Shown in pieces: positions 1 to 12,700 of a stretch of DNA of 64,000 nt. Position numbers and translations under genes: made by a program. Each line of letters opens with the position of its first letter. Position 1 is the stretch's first letter. The notes beneath the pieces are model-generated. The model was given only the letters and a program-made list of their open reading frames with translations, was not told where the DNA came from and searched no databases. The stretch comes from Coregonus clupeaformis (lineage: Eukaryota; Chordata; Actinopteri; Salmoniformes; Salmonidae), in NCBI RefSeq assembly GCF_020615455.1, contig NW_025534362.1:124001-188000 (forward strand), written 5' to 3'.

Positions 1-228
1 GGAAGAATACTGTACCAAGTTAGCTGAATAAACTAAGTTAGTCTATTCCTGGAAACATTGTTTACAAGAATTATAATTTCTAAAGTGGAAGCTGGAAGAG
101 TTATATTTGAGTGTTTCAGTGAAAGTTTAGTGAGGGAGGCCCCGCTCTCTCGCTTCCCCAGATGTTTAGTTAATATCATTCCGATCTCCTTTGTATTAGT
201 GTAGCCTTTTCTGTAGCCTGTCAACTAT

Positions 229-3055
229 GTGTCTGTCTATCCCTGTTCTCTCCTCTCTGCACAGGCCATACAAACGCTTCACACCGCGTGGCTGCTGCCA
301 CTAACCTGGTGGTACCTGCGCGCACGACCCACGTGGAGTTCCAGGTCTCTGGCAGCCTCTAGAACTGCCGTTCTGCGGCCAGGCAGAGTTCATCTCAGCC
401 TATGCTACCCTCCAGTCCCTCGACTTCTTGGCTCTGATGGAAACATGGATTACCACAGAAAACACTGCTACTCCAACTGCTCTTTCCTCGTCTGATCATG
501 TGTTCTCGCATACCCCGAGAGCATCTGGTCAGCACGGCGGTGGCACAGGAATCCTCATCTCTCCCAAGTGGACATTCTCTCTTTTTCCCCTGACCCATCT
601 GTCTATCTCCTCATTTGAATTACATGCTGTCACAGTCACTAGCCCATTCAAGCTTAACGTCCGTATCATTTCTGAAGCCTTCCAGGTTCCCTTGGCGAGT
701 TCATCGATGAGCTTGACTCCTTGATAAGTTCCTTTCCTGAGGATGGCTCACCCCTCACAGTTCTGGGTGACTTTAACCTCCCTACGTCTACCTTTGACTA
801 ATTTCTCTCTGCCTCCTTCTTTCCAATCCTCTCCTCTTTTGACCTCACCCTCTCACCGTCCCCCCGTCCCCCCCTACTCACAAGGCAGGCAATACGCTTG
901 ACCTCATCTTTACTAGATGCTGTTCTTCTACTAATCTCACTGCAACTCCCCTCCAAGTCTCCGACCACTACTTTGTATCCTTTTCTCTCTCACTCTCCTC
1001 CAACACTACTCACTCTGCCCCTACTCAGATGGTAATGCGCCATCGCGACCTTCGCTCGCTCTCTCCCGCTACTCTCTCCTCTTCCCTCTGCTCAATCCTT
1101 CTCCCTCCAATCTCCTATTCTGCCTCCTCAACCCTCCTCTCCTCCCTTTCTGCATCTTTTGACTCTCTATGTCCCCTATCCTCCCGGCCGGCTCGGTCCT
1201 CCACTCCTGCTCCGTGGCTTGACGACTCATTGCGAGCTCACAGAACAGGGCTCCGGGCAGCCGAGCGGAAATGGAGGAAAACTAGACTCCCTGCCGACCT
1301 GTCATCTTTTCACTCCCTCCTCTCTACATTGTCTTCCTCTGTTTCTGCTGCTAAAGCCACTTTCTACCACTCTAAATTTCAAGCCTCTGCATCTAACCCT
1401 AGAAAGCTCTTTGCCACCTTCTCCTCCCTGCTGCCCGCTTGACCCCATCCCCTCCTCTCTTCTCCAGACAATTTCCGGAGACCTTCTCCCTTACCTCACC
1501 TCGCTCTTCAACTCATCCTTAACTGCTGGCTATGTCCCTTCTGTCTTCAAGAGAGCGAGAGTTGCACCCCTTCTCAAAAAACCTACACTTGATCCCTCCG
1601 ATGTCAACAACTACAGACCAGTATCCCTTCTTTCTTTTCTCTCAAACTCTTGAGCGTGCCGTCTTTAGCCAACTCTCCTGCTATCTCTCTCAGAATGACC
1701 TTATTGATCCAAACCAGTCAGGTTTCAAGACTTGTCATTCAACCGAGACTGCTCTTCTCTGTGTCACGGAGGCTCTCCGCTCTGCTAAAGCGAACTCTCT
1801 CTCCTCTGCTCTTATCCTTCTAGACCTATCTGCCGCCTTTGATACTGTGAACCATCAGATCCTCCTCTCCACCCTCTCCGAGTTGGGCATCTCCGGTGCC
1901 GCTCACTCTTGGATTGCGTCCTACCTGACAGGTCGCTCCTACCAGGTGGTGTGGCGAGAATCTGTCTCCGCACCACGTGCTCTCACCACTGGTGTCCCCC
2001 AGGGCTCAGTTCTAGGCCCTCTCCTATTCTCTCTATACACCAAGTCACTTGGCTCTGTCATATCTGTCATATCCTCACATGGCTACGCAGACGACACACA
2101 ATTCATTTTCTCCTTTCTGATAACCAGGTGGTGAATCGCATCTCTGCATCTCTGGCAGATATATCAGTGTGGATGTCGTATCACCACCTCAAGCTGAACC
2201 TCTGCAAGACGGAGCTGCTTTTCCTCCCGGGGAAGGACTGCCCGCTCCATGATCTCGCCATCACGGTTGACAACTCCATTGTGTCCTCCTCCCAGAGTGC
2301 AAAGAACCTTGGCGTGACCCTGGACAACACCCTGTCGTTCTCCGCTGACATCAAAGCGGTGACCCGATCCTGCAGGTTCATGCTCTACAACATTCACAGA
2401 GTACGACCCTACCTTACACAGGAAGTGGCACAGGTCCTAATCCAGGCAGTTGTCATCTCCTGTCTGGATTACTGCAACTCGCTGTTGGCTTGGCTCCCTG
2501 CCTGTGCCATTAAACCCCTACAATTTATCCAGAACGCTGCAGCCCGTCTGGTGTTCAACCTTCCCAAGTTCTCTCATGTCACCCCGCTCCTCCGCACACT
2601 CCACTGGCTTCCAGTTGAAGCTCGCATCTACTACAAGACCATGGTGCTTGCCTACGGAGCTGTGAGGGGAACCGCACCTCCTTACCTTCAGGCTCTGATC
2701 AGACCCTACACCCATAAGAGGGTACTACGCTCATCCACCTCTGGCCTGCTAGCCCCCCTACCTCTACGGAAGCACAGTTCCCGCTCAGCTCAGTCAAAGC
2801 TATTCACTGCTCTGGCACCCCAATGGTGGAACAAGCTCCCCCACGGCGCCAGGACAGCGGAGTCACTGACCACCTTCCGAAGACACTTGAAACCCATACC
2901 TCTTTAAGGAATACCTGGAAAAGTATAACAGTAATCCTTCTACACCCCCCACTCCCCCAGTGGTGGTTGTCCCACTGGCTATCCTAAGTTGAATGCACCA
3001 ATTTTTTAGTCGCTCTGGATAAGAGCGTCTGCTAAATGACTTAAATATAAATTAG
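229..3055 (+). pseudogene. L2-like non-LTR retrotransposon (LINE), frame-broken
   Basis: Remnant of a LINE ORF2 protein (endonuclease plus reverse transcriptase). The endonuclease part is seen near 420-780, with the segment LMETWITTEN and a GDFN motif at 766-777. The reverse transcriptase lies about 1530-2900, with GVPQGSVLGP at 1991-2020 and the catalytic YADD at 2084-2095. The frame changes after about 725, near 1440-1530 and again near 2128, and a stop follows GDFNLPTSTFD, so no full protein can be made. The C-terminal frame ends at 2907. The 3' end (about 3009-3041) carries the stem sequence GTCGCTCTGGATAAGAGCG, the tail also shared by the tRNA SINEs here. Assignment to the L2 clade rests on that tail and general protein character; Rex-type or CR1-type LINEs are less likely alternatives. 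Confidence 0.85.
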
Positions 3056-3593
3056 TCTTTTATTTTCAGCAGGATCCATTTGCTTTACAACCTGTTTTCC
3101 AGCGATTGTATTAGAAATATTTGCAAAACGCCTGTTTTGGCTGCATGCTGTTAACTGACAGATTTGCCACACGTTAGGCATGCCTTGTGATTTGGCTACA
3201 CACAATCCACAGCTAGGCTATTTTTTAAAATTAGCTATGGATCCTCTGTGGCGAAGTTCTAGGCTTACTCCTGGTATAGTATTGGGAATCATTTAATTTC
3301 TTTCTGAACAGACTGCAGAGTGCTGCAGCACCTCCAGCACACTTCCCACAGCTATTATTCTATTAGGAGATAAATGATGAAGTGCAATGCTGGAGAGAAG
3401 AGAGTTGCCGGCTTATGTCTATAACAGCACAGAGAGGGAGAGAGATCATAGAAAGTGAATGTCATTGTATTTCTGTGAGAGATACGGGCGTGATTCTCTC
3501 TCTCACCACAGCAATGGCCACGCCTTGGTCTAGGCTACAATGTTGCGCAAACCATAAACCCAGGACGGCCCAACATTAACCAATTCTTAGAAT
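3056..3593. other. Spacer with no recognised gene
   Basis: I see no supported coding region, SINE or TE end in this AT-rich stretch between the LINE tail and repeat R1. The 65-residue frame at 3382-3579 has no recognisable domain. Confidence 0.5.
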
Positions 3594-4482
3594 ATCATGC
3601 ACGTTTTCACATTACGTTTTTTTAGGGGGCATGACAGAGGAATCTAAATGTAATTACTCTGATTGCTTTTATTAGGATTTTTACATTGCAAACAGTGGAA
3701 ATTATTTTTCTTGCCACAAGAGGGAGGCTACCCGATCCTGGTAAATGGGTTCCGGAATCATAGACTACAAAACTGAGAGGTACCGGAGGATCCAGCTCAA
3801 ATTAAGCACCGTCCTTCTCATATAATGGGGTAGGGCCATCCCAAGGATCCCTGAACGCACGCACGATTGCACCAAATATTTCTTATAACTAAACCAAGAT
3901 AGACCACAGCTGGTCGTTTCCAATGGGAACAGATGAGTCATAGTGGGCAGATCCAAGCACGAGCTAGCGAGATCCTATTGGTGTGTTCTAGCACACATCT
4001 GCATATTTCTGTTAGGGAATGCCTCCTCTGTGAAGCGCTCGTGTGCAATAACTCAATTCGCCTTTGCGCTCCTTCTAAATAACGTGATTTAAAAAAATAT
4101 TTGTCCACAAACTTAGTCCACTCTGTGCATAGCAGATTTTAGTCTTGGGAACAGAACTGTATTAAGATCAGATGTTTCATTGATTAGAACATTTGCAGAA
4201 TGTTGGCCAAAATCCATCTCCTTCCATCTTCTCCCACTGCCAGCCAGTGGGCTTCCTCTCACTGCCATATTTGGTAGTGAGTGGAAACGCCAAGCGGATG
4301 CTTCACAATTATACATCCAGTGAAATATCTGTCTCATTGTTCTATCTGTGGCTGCACTGTGGTAGTGGGGGAACAGGAAGTTCCAGGCAGGCACGCACCA
4401 TTCTTCAGTAAAAGAAAGCGCCAGAACTGTGATGTCAAGAAGATAACCTTTGTGTCCGTTTCTTTTTATTACTATAGGTATG

Positions 4483-4953
4483 TGTCATGACGAGTTTCTC
4501 TGGCATCAAGTAATTCAGTGTGCAAGAGAATAGTTCAACACTTAGATGGAGAGTTGGTTCAAAGTATTTAATATTACAGTACCAGATTCACATGACAAGC
4601 GGTACAGGCGTAGCCTATTGTCATCTGAATGACTTACATAGAAAACCTCTTAGTTTATATAATGCTTTTCAGAGCTAATTCCATCCAACAGTTGCCAACC
4701 ATTATTGAGTGTCACTCCTCGCCACATATAGGATCACCCTATATGGTATCGTGTTGCACCCTAGTCAGGATATTCCATCACGTACTCCTTCTAAGATTAG
4801 CACCAGTGGCCCCCCAGCTATCTTGGCCCACATACCTTCTGGCACCCACCAGTGACAGAAATTAATACATGGAATGTATGTCATCCTCCAAATCCTTATG
4901 CAGCTCTCAATATTCCAAACATTAACTAATACTTTATAAAAGACGTAATATCA
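4483..4953. mobile_element. Solo-LTR-like insertion in R1
   Basis: A 471-bp block starting TGTCATGACG and ending TAATATCA is flanked on both sides by the 5-bp duplication GTATG (4478-4482 and 4954-4958). The R1 copies near 35,660 and 17,250 lack the block and read straight through. TG...CA ends plus a 5-bp duplication fit a solo long terminal repeat. No coding sequence is inside, and the family is not recognised. Confidence 0.7.
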
Positions 4954-5350
4954 GTATGTAATAGCACGTTTAAACGTTCTAATATCGAAAGAACATGTCA
5001 TACCATGCTAGGTAACAAATCCGTTAAGGTATTATCACGTTTGGTAAAGGTTTGATGTGTTATTTTTATGTCAAACTGAGTAAACCTGGTAACTATTTTT
5101 CAAGTCACATGGCTAGATACTTTGGGTTTCTCTGAATGGATGTACATAATTCCCTCAAGGTGATTTCATAAAGAATCCATTTATTTTTGATTTCAGAGTT
5201 TGTTTTGCATTTTTGGTTTTGTGTAAAATTAACGAGCTGGTAAAATGGCGCCGCCCACGCGGTCAGCATCAATGGACTTCAGTGCAGCAGAGAGACAATT
5301 TCAGGGTTGCACTACTGTTTTGAAGCTGAATGTAATGATTATAAGTTTTC

Positions 5351-5507
5351 TAATAATAATATAATATGCCATTTAGCAGACGCTTTTATCCAAAGCGACT
5401 TACAGTCATGTGCGCATACATTTTTACGTATGGGTGGTCCCGGGGATCGAATCCACTACCCGTTCGTTACAAGCGCCATGCTCTACCAATTGAGCTACAG
5501 AGGACCA
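5351..5507 (-). mobile_element. tRNA-derived SINE with L2-like tail
   Basis: Read on the minus strand it begins with a tRNA-like head (TGTAGCTCAATTGGTAGAGC, A box; GGGATCGAA-type B box) and ends in a GCGTCTGCTAAATGGC-type tail shared with L2-like LINEs. It interrupts R1 between TTTTCTA and CATGTGTAC, a site uninterrupted near 35,250 and 16,865. It is a SINE and not a functional tRNA gene: no full cloverleaf is present and the tail follows directly. Confidence 0.85.
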
Positions 5508-5697
5508 TGTGTACTAATATTCAGTCACATTCAGTTGTTTCTGTATTTATCGATAAATGTTACTATGGTGTGAACAGAAAACACAATTGGTTTTTGATTG
5601 AAGTAATACAGTGAAGACAAGGTTATTCAGGACAATAGTACATAGTCCCACCTAAAACAAACAGTGACCTTGTACTAAATGGTTTTTGTCATTTATG

Positions 5698-5780
5698 CAT
5701 TTACTGTACCAGTCAAAAGTTTGGACACACCTACTCATTCAAGGGTTTTTCTTAAATTTTACTATTTTCTACATTGTCGA
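5698..5780 (+). mobile_element. Tc1-like terminal repeat fragment
   Basis: The sequence CCAGTCAAAAGTTTGGACAC and what follows is a typical fish Tc1 terminal inverted repeat. It joins R1 at a TA and is cut at 5780 by the gypsy LTR. The same R1/Tc1 junction occurs inverted at 60278-60352, while the R1 copy at 35049 lacks it. Confidence 0.8.
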
Positions 5781-6182
5781 TGTCACGGTTTCGGCCGAGA
5801 CTGCTCCTCCTCCTGGTTCGGGCAGGCATCGGCGTTCGCCGTCCCCGGAGTACTAGCTGCCACCGTTGGATGTTTCATGTGTGTTTGCTTTGGTCTGTTT
5901 TGTACACCTGTGTCTGTTTGTGTGCTGATTGCGTGTCCTATAAGTTCCCTGTTTTGTAGAGTCTAGATTGTGTGTTGTTGTTCGCCTGTCGTTGTGATGC
6001 GTGTTTTGTTTCTTGTTTGTTGTTTTAGTGTTTTTACGCATGGTGCGTAAATGCTCGCCTCTGATTGTTTTGAGGACGTTTGTCATACCGTTTCCTTTTT
6101 GGATTATTAAGTAAACTCTGTTGGACTGAGCCTCGGTGTCCTGCGCCTGACTTCCACACCACTTACACCTCACCACATGACA
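5781..6182 (+). mobile_element. Ty3/gypsy 5' long terminal repeat
   Basis: A 402-bp block starts TGTCAC and ends ATGACA, short imperfect inverted ends typical of LTRs, immediately upstream of a gag-pol frame. It sits inside a Tc1 terminal repeat. Downstream of it (6183 on) I see no convincing tRNA primer-binding site, which would fit self-priming elements of the Tf1/sushi type, but that is inference. No matching 3' LTR exists in the window. Confidence 0.8.
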
Positions 6183-9100
6183 GAACAACACACCATGATG
6201 GAGTCAGCAGGAGCAGTGGCGGCACCCAGGTCGTTGGAGGAGAGGATCAGCGACCAAGACACCATGATCCAGCGACTTGGGTCCGCCATGAATGAGGTTT
6301 CTAACATGCTGCGCCGTTTGATGACTAGGGAGGAGCCCACGCCTTCGCACACCATCCCATCACCAACGGCCAGTCCTCCTCTCTCAGCACCGGAACCCAG
6401 TGCTATTCGACTCTCGCTCCCGAGGGCATATGACGGTTCTGCAGCCGGGTGTCAGGGATTTCTGCTGCAGGTGGAACTGTACCTGGCTACTATACACCCG
6501 GCGCCCTCGGGATACGAGAGCGTCTCCGCCCTCATCTCCTGTTTATCCGGCAAGGCGTTGGAATGGGCCAACGCCGAATGGAGGGGAATAGACGCCGCAA
6601 CCATCACCTACGCAGAGTTCTCCCGCCGCTTCAGGACTGTCTTTGATCATCCACCGGAGGGTAAAGCGGCTGGAGAGCGTCTGTTCCACCTCCGACAGGG
6701 GAAGAGGAGCGCCCAGGACTTCGCACTGGAGTTTCGGACACTAGCAGCGGATGCGGGGTGGAATGAGAGGGCCCTCATCGACCACTACAGGTGCAGCCTA
6801 CAAGAGGACGTTCGTCGTGAGCTGGCCTGCAGGGACACCAACTTGTCATTTGATCAGTTGGTGGACATTTCCATCCGTCTAGACACCCTGCTGGCTACCC
6901 GCGGACGTCCCGAGTGGGGGTCGTCCATTCCGCCCTCCAGCACCTCCGAGCCGATTCCTATGGAGCTCGGGGGTGCTGGCGCTAGAGAGAGGAGAAGAGG
7001 GAACCCGAGGGGAGCCATCCCCTGCACCACCTGCGGTCGTGGAGGGCACACCGCGGCCAGGTGCAGGGGAGGGTCTCTTGGGAGAGGTGACAACAGGCCA
7101 CGCACTTGGGAGTCATTTCAGGTGAGTAGGCGCCCCACTTACCCAGAGCTTTCTGTTGGTCACATGAGTATTCCTGTGAGATTTCCACCGGTGGCACCTC
7201 ATTCCCAGCATAAGGCGCTAGTCGATTCAGGCGCAGCTGGGAACTTTATTGATCGAACATTTTGTTGTAGGTTAGGAATTCCCCTTCGGCCGGTAGAAAC
7301 TCCATTCCCTGTCCATGCTTTAGACAGCCGGCCGTTGGGGTCGGGTCTGATCAGGGATGTCACAGCACCGCTAATTATGACGACGCAGGGTGGTCATGAG
7401 GAGAGTATTCAGTTTTATCTGATTGACTCTCCTGCGTACCCAGTGGTGTTGGGCCTTCCCTGGTTAAGTACCCATGATCCTACCATAGCGTGGCAACAGA
7501 GGGCTCTTATGGAGTGGTCTGCCCAGTGTGTAGGGAGATGTCTAGGTGTTTCCGTAGGGGCGACCTCGGTCGAGAGTCCGAACCAAGTGCCCGCACTGCG
7601 CATTCCCCCCGAGTATGAGGATTTAGCACTCGTGTTTAGCAAATCGAGGGCAGCACGGCTACCTCCTCATAGACAGGGGGACTGTGCGATAAATCTCCAG
7701 ACAGGAGCAGCTTTTCCCCGGAGTCATGTGTATCCCCTGTCTCAAGAGGAGACAGCGGCTATGGAAACTTACATAGCCGAGTCCTTGGCACAGGGATACA
7801 TACGACCCTCTACTTCCCCGGTCTCCTCGAGTTTCTTCTTTGTGAAGAAGAAGGACGGGGGATTGCGCCCGTGTATTGATTACCGTAGTCTCAATCAGAT
7901 CACAGTGAAATACAGTTACCCACTTCCTCTGATTGCGACGATGACGGAGTCATTACGCGGAGCGCGGTTCTTCACAAAGTTGGATCTCAGGAGCGCGTAC
8001 AATCTGGTGCGCATTAGGGAGGGGGATGAATGGAAGACAGCATTTAGCACCACCTCGGGTCATTACGAGTATCTCGTCATGCCATACGGGTTAATGAATG
8101 CTCCTTCAGTCTTCCAATCCTTTGTTGACGAGATTTTCCGGGACATGCATGGGCAGGGGGTGGTAGTGTATATCGACGACATCCTGGTGTACTCTTCCAC
8201 CCGAGCCGAGCATGTAGCCCAGGTGCGCCGAGTGTTGAGAAGACTGCTGGAGCATGACTTGTATGTCAAGGCAGAGAAATGCCTGTTCTTCCAGGAGTCC
8301 GTCTCCTCTTTGGGTTATCGGTTGTCCGCATCTGGTGTGGAGATAGAGGTAGACCGGGTATCGGCCGTGCGTAATTGGCAAACCCCAACTACTGTAAAAG
8401 AGGTGCAGCGGTTCTTGGGTTTTGCTAATTACTACCGGAGGTTTATTCGGGGTTTTGGACAGGTTGCAGCTCCCATTACATCTCTGCTAAGGGGGGGTCC
8501 GGTTCGTCTGCATTGGTCGGCTGAGGCGGACAGGGCATTTGTCAAACTGAAAGACCTGTTCACCTCGGCTCCGGTGCTGGCACATCCGGATCCCTCTTTA
8601 CCCTTCCAAGTTGAGGTGGACGCGTCCGAGACCGGTATTGGGGCAGTTCTTTCACAACGGTCCGGCACGCCACCTAAGCTCCGCCCCTGTGCGTTCTACT
8701 CAAAGAAGCTCAGCTCGGCGGAGCGCAATTATGATGTTGGGGATAAGGAGCTGTTAGCCGTAGTCCAGGCCCTAAAGGTGTGGCGGCATTGGCTTGAGGG
8801 GGCTCAACACCCTTTCCTCATTCTGACAGATCACCGTAACCTGGAGTACATCCGGGCAGCTAGGAGATTGAACACTCGTCAGGCAAGGTGGAACATGTTC
8901 CTAACCCGTTTTGTTTTTAAGATCACATACATCCCAGGGTCCCAGAATGGTAAGGCAGACGCTCTGTCCCGGCGGTATGACTCAGAGGAGAGGTCCAACG
9001 AGCCTATTTCCATATTGCCGGAGTCTTGTTTGGTGGCTCCGGTGGTATGGGAGGTCGATGCGGAAATCGAGCGGGCACTGCGTACCGACCCTACTCCCCC

Positions 9101-9675
9101 CGAGTGTCCTGTGGGGCGGACGTACGTCCCGCGCGAGGTTCGTGATCGACTTATTTATTGGGCTCATACATCACCCTCCTCTGGACATCCGGGTATTGGC
9201 CGGACAGTGCACTGTCTTAGCATGAAATACTGGTGGCCCACGTTAGCTAGGGATGTGAGGGTTTATGTCTCCTCCTGCTCGGTATGTGCCCAGTGTAAGG
9301 CGCCTAGACATTTGCCCAGGGGTAAGCTACATCCCCTGCCCGTTCCACAACGACCATGGTCCCACCTATCGGTGGATTTCGTAACCGATCTCCCCCCTCC
9401 CAGGGGAATACCACCATTTTGGTCGTTGTGGATCGGTTTTCTAAAGCCTGTCGTCTCCTTCCTATGCCGGGTCTCCCTTCTGCCCTACAAACCGCTGAGG
9501 CCCTATTCACCCATGTGTTCCGGCACTATGGGGTCCCCGAGGATATTGTGTCTGACCGAGGTCCCCAGTTCACCTCCAGAGTCTGGGGGGCGTTTATGGA
9601 ACGGTTGGGGGTCTCGGTAAGCCTTACCTCGGGGTACCACCCAGAGAGCAATGGGCAGGTGGAACGTGTCAACCA
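6177..9675 (+). pseudogene. Ty3/gypsy gag-pol polyprotein, 3' truncated
   Basis: One frame encodes gag and most of pol; residue numbers are from the ATG at 6177, although the ATG at 6195 may be the real start because 6177 overlaps the LTR end. Gag ends in a CCHC zinc knuckle (CTTCGRGGHTAARC, residues 283-296). Protease follows (DSGA, 350-353), then reverse transcriptase (YIDD, 665-668), RNase H (first Asp about 815; later TDHRNLEYI) and integrase (zinc-binding H997, H1004, C1034, C1037; first catalytic Asp 1067). One extra base in the C run at 9392-9397 shifts the frame; the integrase continues in the frame opening at 9356 with SDRGPQF and HPESNGQVERVNQ. The sequence then stops at about 9675, losing the integrase tail, any chromodomain and the 3' LTR. 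Apart from the shift and the truncation the frame is clean, suggesting a fairly young element. Confidence 0.93.
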
Positions 9676-9741
9676 ATGCACACATTTTACCTCTAAATGA
9701 CACTAAATGACCCTAAAACGATTTTATCTGTCACACACTCA
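9676..9741 (+). mobile_element. Internal fragment of hAT-N1
   Basis: The stretch with CACATTTTACCTCTAAATGA through CACACTCAGTCACAACACAC matches internal sequence of the non-autonomous hAT element at 52401-53340 (near 52,560-52,625) and, inverted, 35841-36685. It is sandwiched between the truncated gypsy integrase and the truncated DUF4806-type gene, so it marks a rearrangement junction. Confidence 0.7.
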
Positions 9742-9744
9742 GTC

Positions 9745-12700
9745 ACAACACACCTGCCTGGAGGCCCTCTTCCCCTTCCTGCCCTTCAAGGAGTAGCCTG
9801 TCCACAGCTCCTCTGTTCTAATTTTTCTCATCATTCGTCTGATTCCTGAGCCCAGGTCCAGGCCACAGCAGAGGGTCAGGTATCGAATCTGATAAAAAAT
9901 AAATAAAGAAATCCCACTCATTTGTGTGTTCCTCAGCTAAAACAGCTGGCCATACAGTTCTGATTGATAGTAATGAGAAATCATTTTTGTAGTGTATCAT
10001 GTAATCATGGGCTAAAACTTGTGTAAACAGGCAGAGGGCTGATCGTTTCTTCTTAAGATAAGTTAAGTGTTAATTGGGAAATCAATCCAAACACTAAATA
10101 GGCATATGGCATATATGACAACTGCATTTCGTTGACATTAAGATATTTGGATTCAATAATATTGCAGGTTGCAATTTTCTCTCAAATCTGGACGCATTCA
10201 AGGGGCTCTTGATAAACAGCTAACTTATTTTTGTCAATTGCTTTCAAAATACTTGATATAGATTTCCCATTTTTTACAAACAGATCCATTTTAAATGTCC
10301 ATCCCTACCATTTCCCTTCGATAGTGGGAGTCTTTAAGTGTTTCACAGATATCCTTTAGTTCCTCATTTGTTTCTGCAGGGTTTTGCAGCATTTCAAGTT
10401 GCCCCAAGGACTCTGACTCCTTTGGCTGCCGGGCCTCTATGGCCTCCATAACTTGGTTCAGAGCAGTCCTGAACTCTGTACGGATCATCTTCAGTTTCAC
10501 CATTATCCTCTATGGCCTCCATAACGTGGTTCAGAGCAGTCCTAAACTCTGTACGGATCATCTTCAGTTTCACCATTATCCTCATCTTCACTGCTTGAAG
10601 ATCTGCAAAATAATAAAGACTCAACAGTTTTGCTGCAAGTAGTGTGACAATACAAGCCATGAGTACCAGGCAGGACATGTATCAAGGCCATGTGAAATAC
10701 CTTGATCAAAATATCCACCCTTCATATATATTAGTAGTATTGATAACCACGTATCTGCTGACAGCCAAACCATTTGGAATTGATGTTGACAGTACAAGAG
10801 AAGCAACATGTTGTAACATATAGGCTAGCATAATATACCTTTAATGTATCCAGCAGGCATCTCAGAAGCCACAGGCTCATCAACCAGGGATGGCAGCTCT
10901 TGGTCTAAAATATAAGAACAAACCATGCTGTTATTGAAACTTTCTACATTTACGATTTCGAGATCAATATCTTGATGGCTAAAGAAACCTGATTCTGATG
11001 CTCTGTCTTGGCCAGCTTCTTCCTGGCTGCCACTTGGACTAACTGAGAAAACAGAAGGAAAAACATGAAGACATACTTTGCTTTTGAAACTGGCACAGAA
11101 CCAAACGTAAAGGGATGTCAGTCAGGAGCTCAGTGGGAAGGTTAATGAATCCCAACAAAAATAAATGCTAAGCATAATTTCTTTATTTTTTTATTATGCT
11201 TTTAGTTTGATGGCAAATACATACAGATATTTACAAACATGGCATCACACTTGTGTTTTACCCCAGAAGAATAGGGTGATTTCACTACTTTTGTAAATAC
11301 AAGTTTCACCCATACACAGCACCACAACTATTTGGAAAGTTCTAACAGTATGCACAAAGTAGTAATATGACTTTAAATAACCTAATATGCAAAAATATGA
11401 TGGTAATTGTATTCTATTGAGTGGCTTTGAAAGGTTTGTAAAGCTATAATACTTCATACAATTCAATTGTTTACCCTAAAACTAATTGTTTACCCTAAAA
11501 CTACAACCAGACACTTACTGTCCCTCTGGCTTGAGGTGGCACATGGCCTCAAGTCCTCTGCATCTGCAACTTCAGAGAATATCACAGATGTCAAACCGTT
11601 ACCACATTTATAGTACACACTTAACAGATGTTCCTGTTCATCCCATACAGTTGGTAGGAACAGAACTTTGAGAAAGTAGGCTTGTTTATCAGACTTGAAA
11701 CATTATGTACCTTGTTGTAGGGTCTTTTCAAAGACACTGGCTCTTGAAGTTACTAAAAAATAAAAAAATAAAGAACTGTTACACTTTTGGTCACTAAATA
11801 ATAAAGTATGTCAAGATCAGATGGGTGTGGTAATTTCTTGTCATATCAACTGTCATTAGGTCATGATTTCATGCCTTCTCAATTTAAGACTAGTACTTGC
11901 ATTATCTGTAAGCTTTTCTTCACCCACATACTTGAATGTGTGTAAAACTTAGCATCAACTTGCTGATTATACATTCAATGACCTAGTAGCCTAATGCAGG
12001 ATCTTACCACTAGGGGCTGGTGGAAGCTGTGGCACTGTACGCTGGGCTTGTCTGGGTTCATTTGTCTTTTTCTGGAGTGCTTCACTTCCATCATCATCTT
12101 ACGAAGGACAATACAAAAAAAACCTCATTTATTTCATCTACTTCCTGATGCATGTAATACACACAATGGAATAAGAGCAGTTAAGAAATCCTCACCAGGT
12201 GGCTCTACACGGAATCTGATTGGTTTAGTCACCGCCCTCTTCGCTGGTTCCTCGTCAGATTCAACATTGGAGGTGTCAACCCCCCGTTTGGCTCGTTGCT
12301 CTGCCACAGAGTAATTGTCTGTACGTGCAATAAACATTGTCATAAATAGTTTCCTATTAACACTGGCAAACCGGCTATTGAGTATTTGTAATTCACATAG
12401 TAATACTTTCAGCCAATACATATAGTACTTAAGAGGGGGAAGTTCCTGACTCTACTGACCAGGAGTGGGTTGCACCAGTTAGACGATAAGGTGGAAGAGA
12501 TAAGTTGGACCTACCTACGCCCGACGTAATGATTTAGAAAATTGAACAAGATGCGACATGACTAGTCATGAAACACTTACCTTGGAAACTAGTTATAGAT
12601 ATATTCTATACGTCTACCCCACATTACACTTGGTTTTTACACCCTGGCGTAGCAAAAGCTATTACTTACAACCAGGTGGTGACACAGGTTTACGCCTGGC

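Larger units (their letters stand above)
3594..5697 (+). repeat. Dispersed composite repeat R1, copy 1
   Basis: Parts of this stretch recur elsewhere in the window: inverted at 16850-17530, 35049-35832 and 60353-61012. Shared landmarks are the stretches near 4395-4480 (GAAAGCGCCAGAACTG and the following CCGTTTC), 4965-5250 and 5508-5690. The copies carry different insertions, so they serve as empty-site controls for each other. No coding capacity is evident and I cannot assign a TE class. The copy holds a solo-LTR-like insert (4483-4953) and a SINE (5351-5507). Position 3830-3837 (GTAGGGCC) is the unoccupied version of the hAT target seen at 35833-36693. Confidence 0.75.

Noticed and set aside
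5853..6191. 112-codon minus-strand frame in the LTR
   Set aside because: Shadow frame in a long terminal repeat; no domain and no start context.
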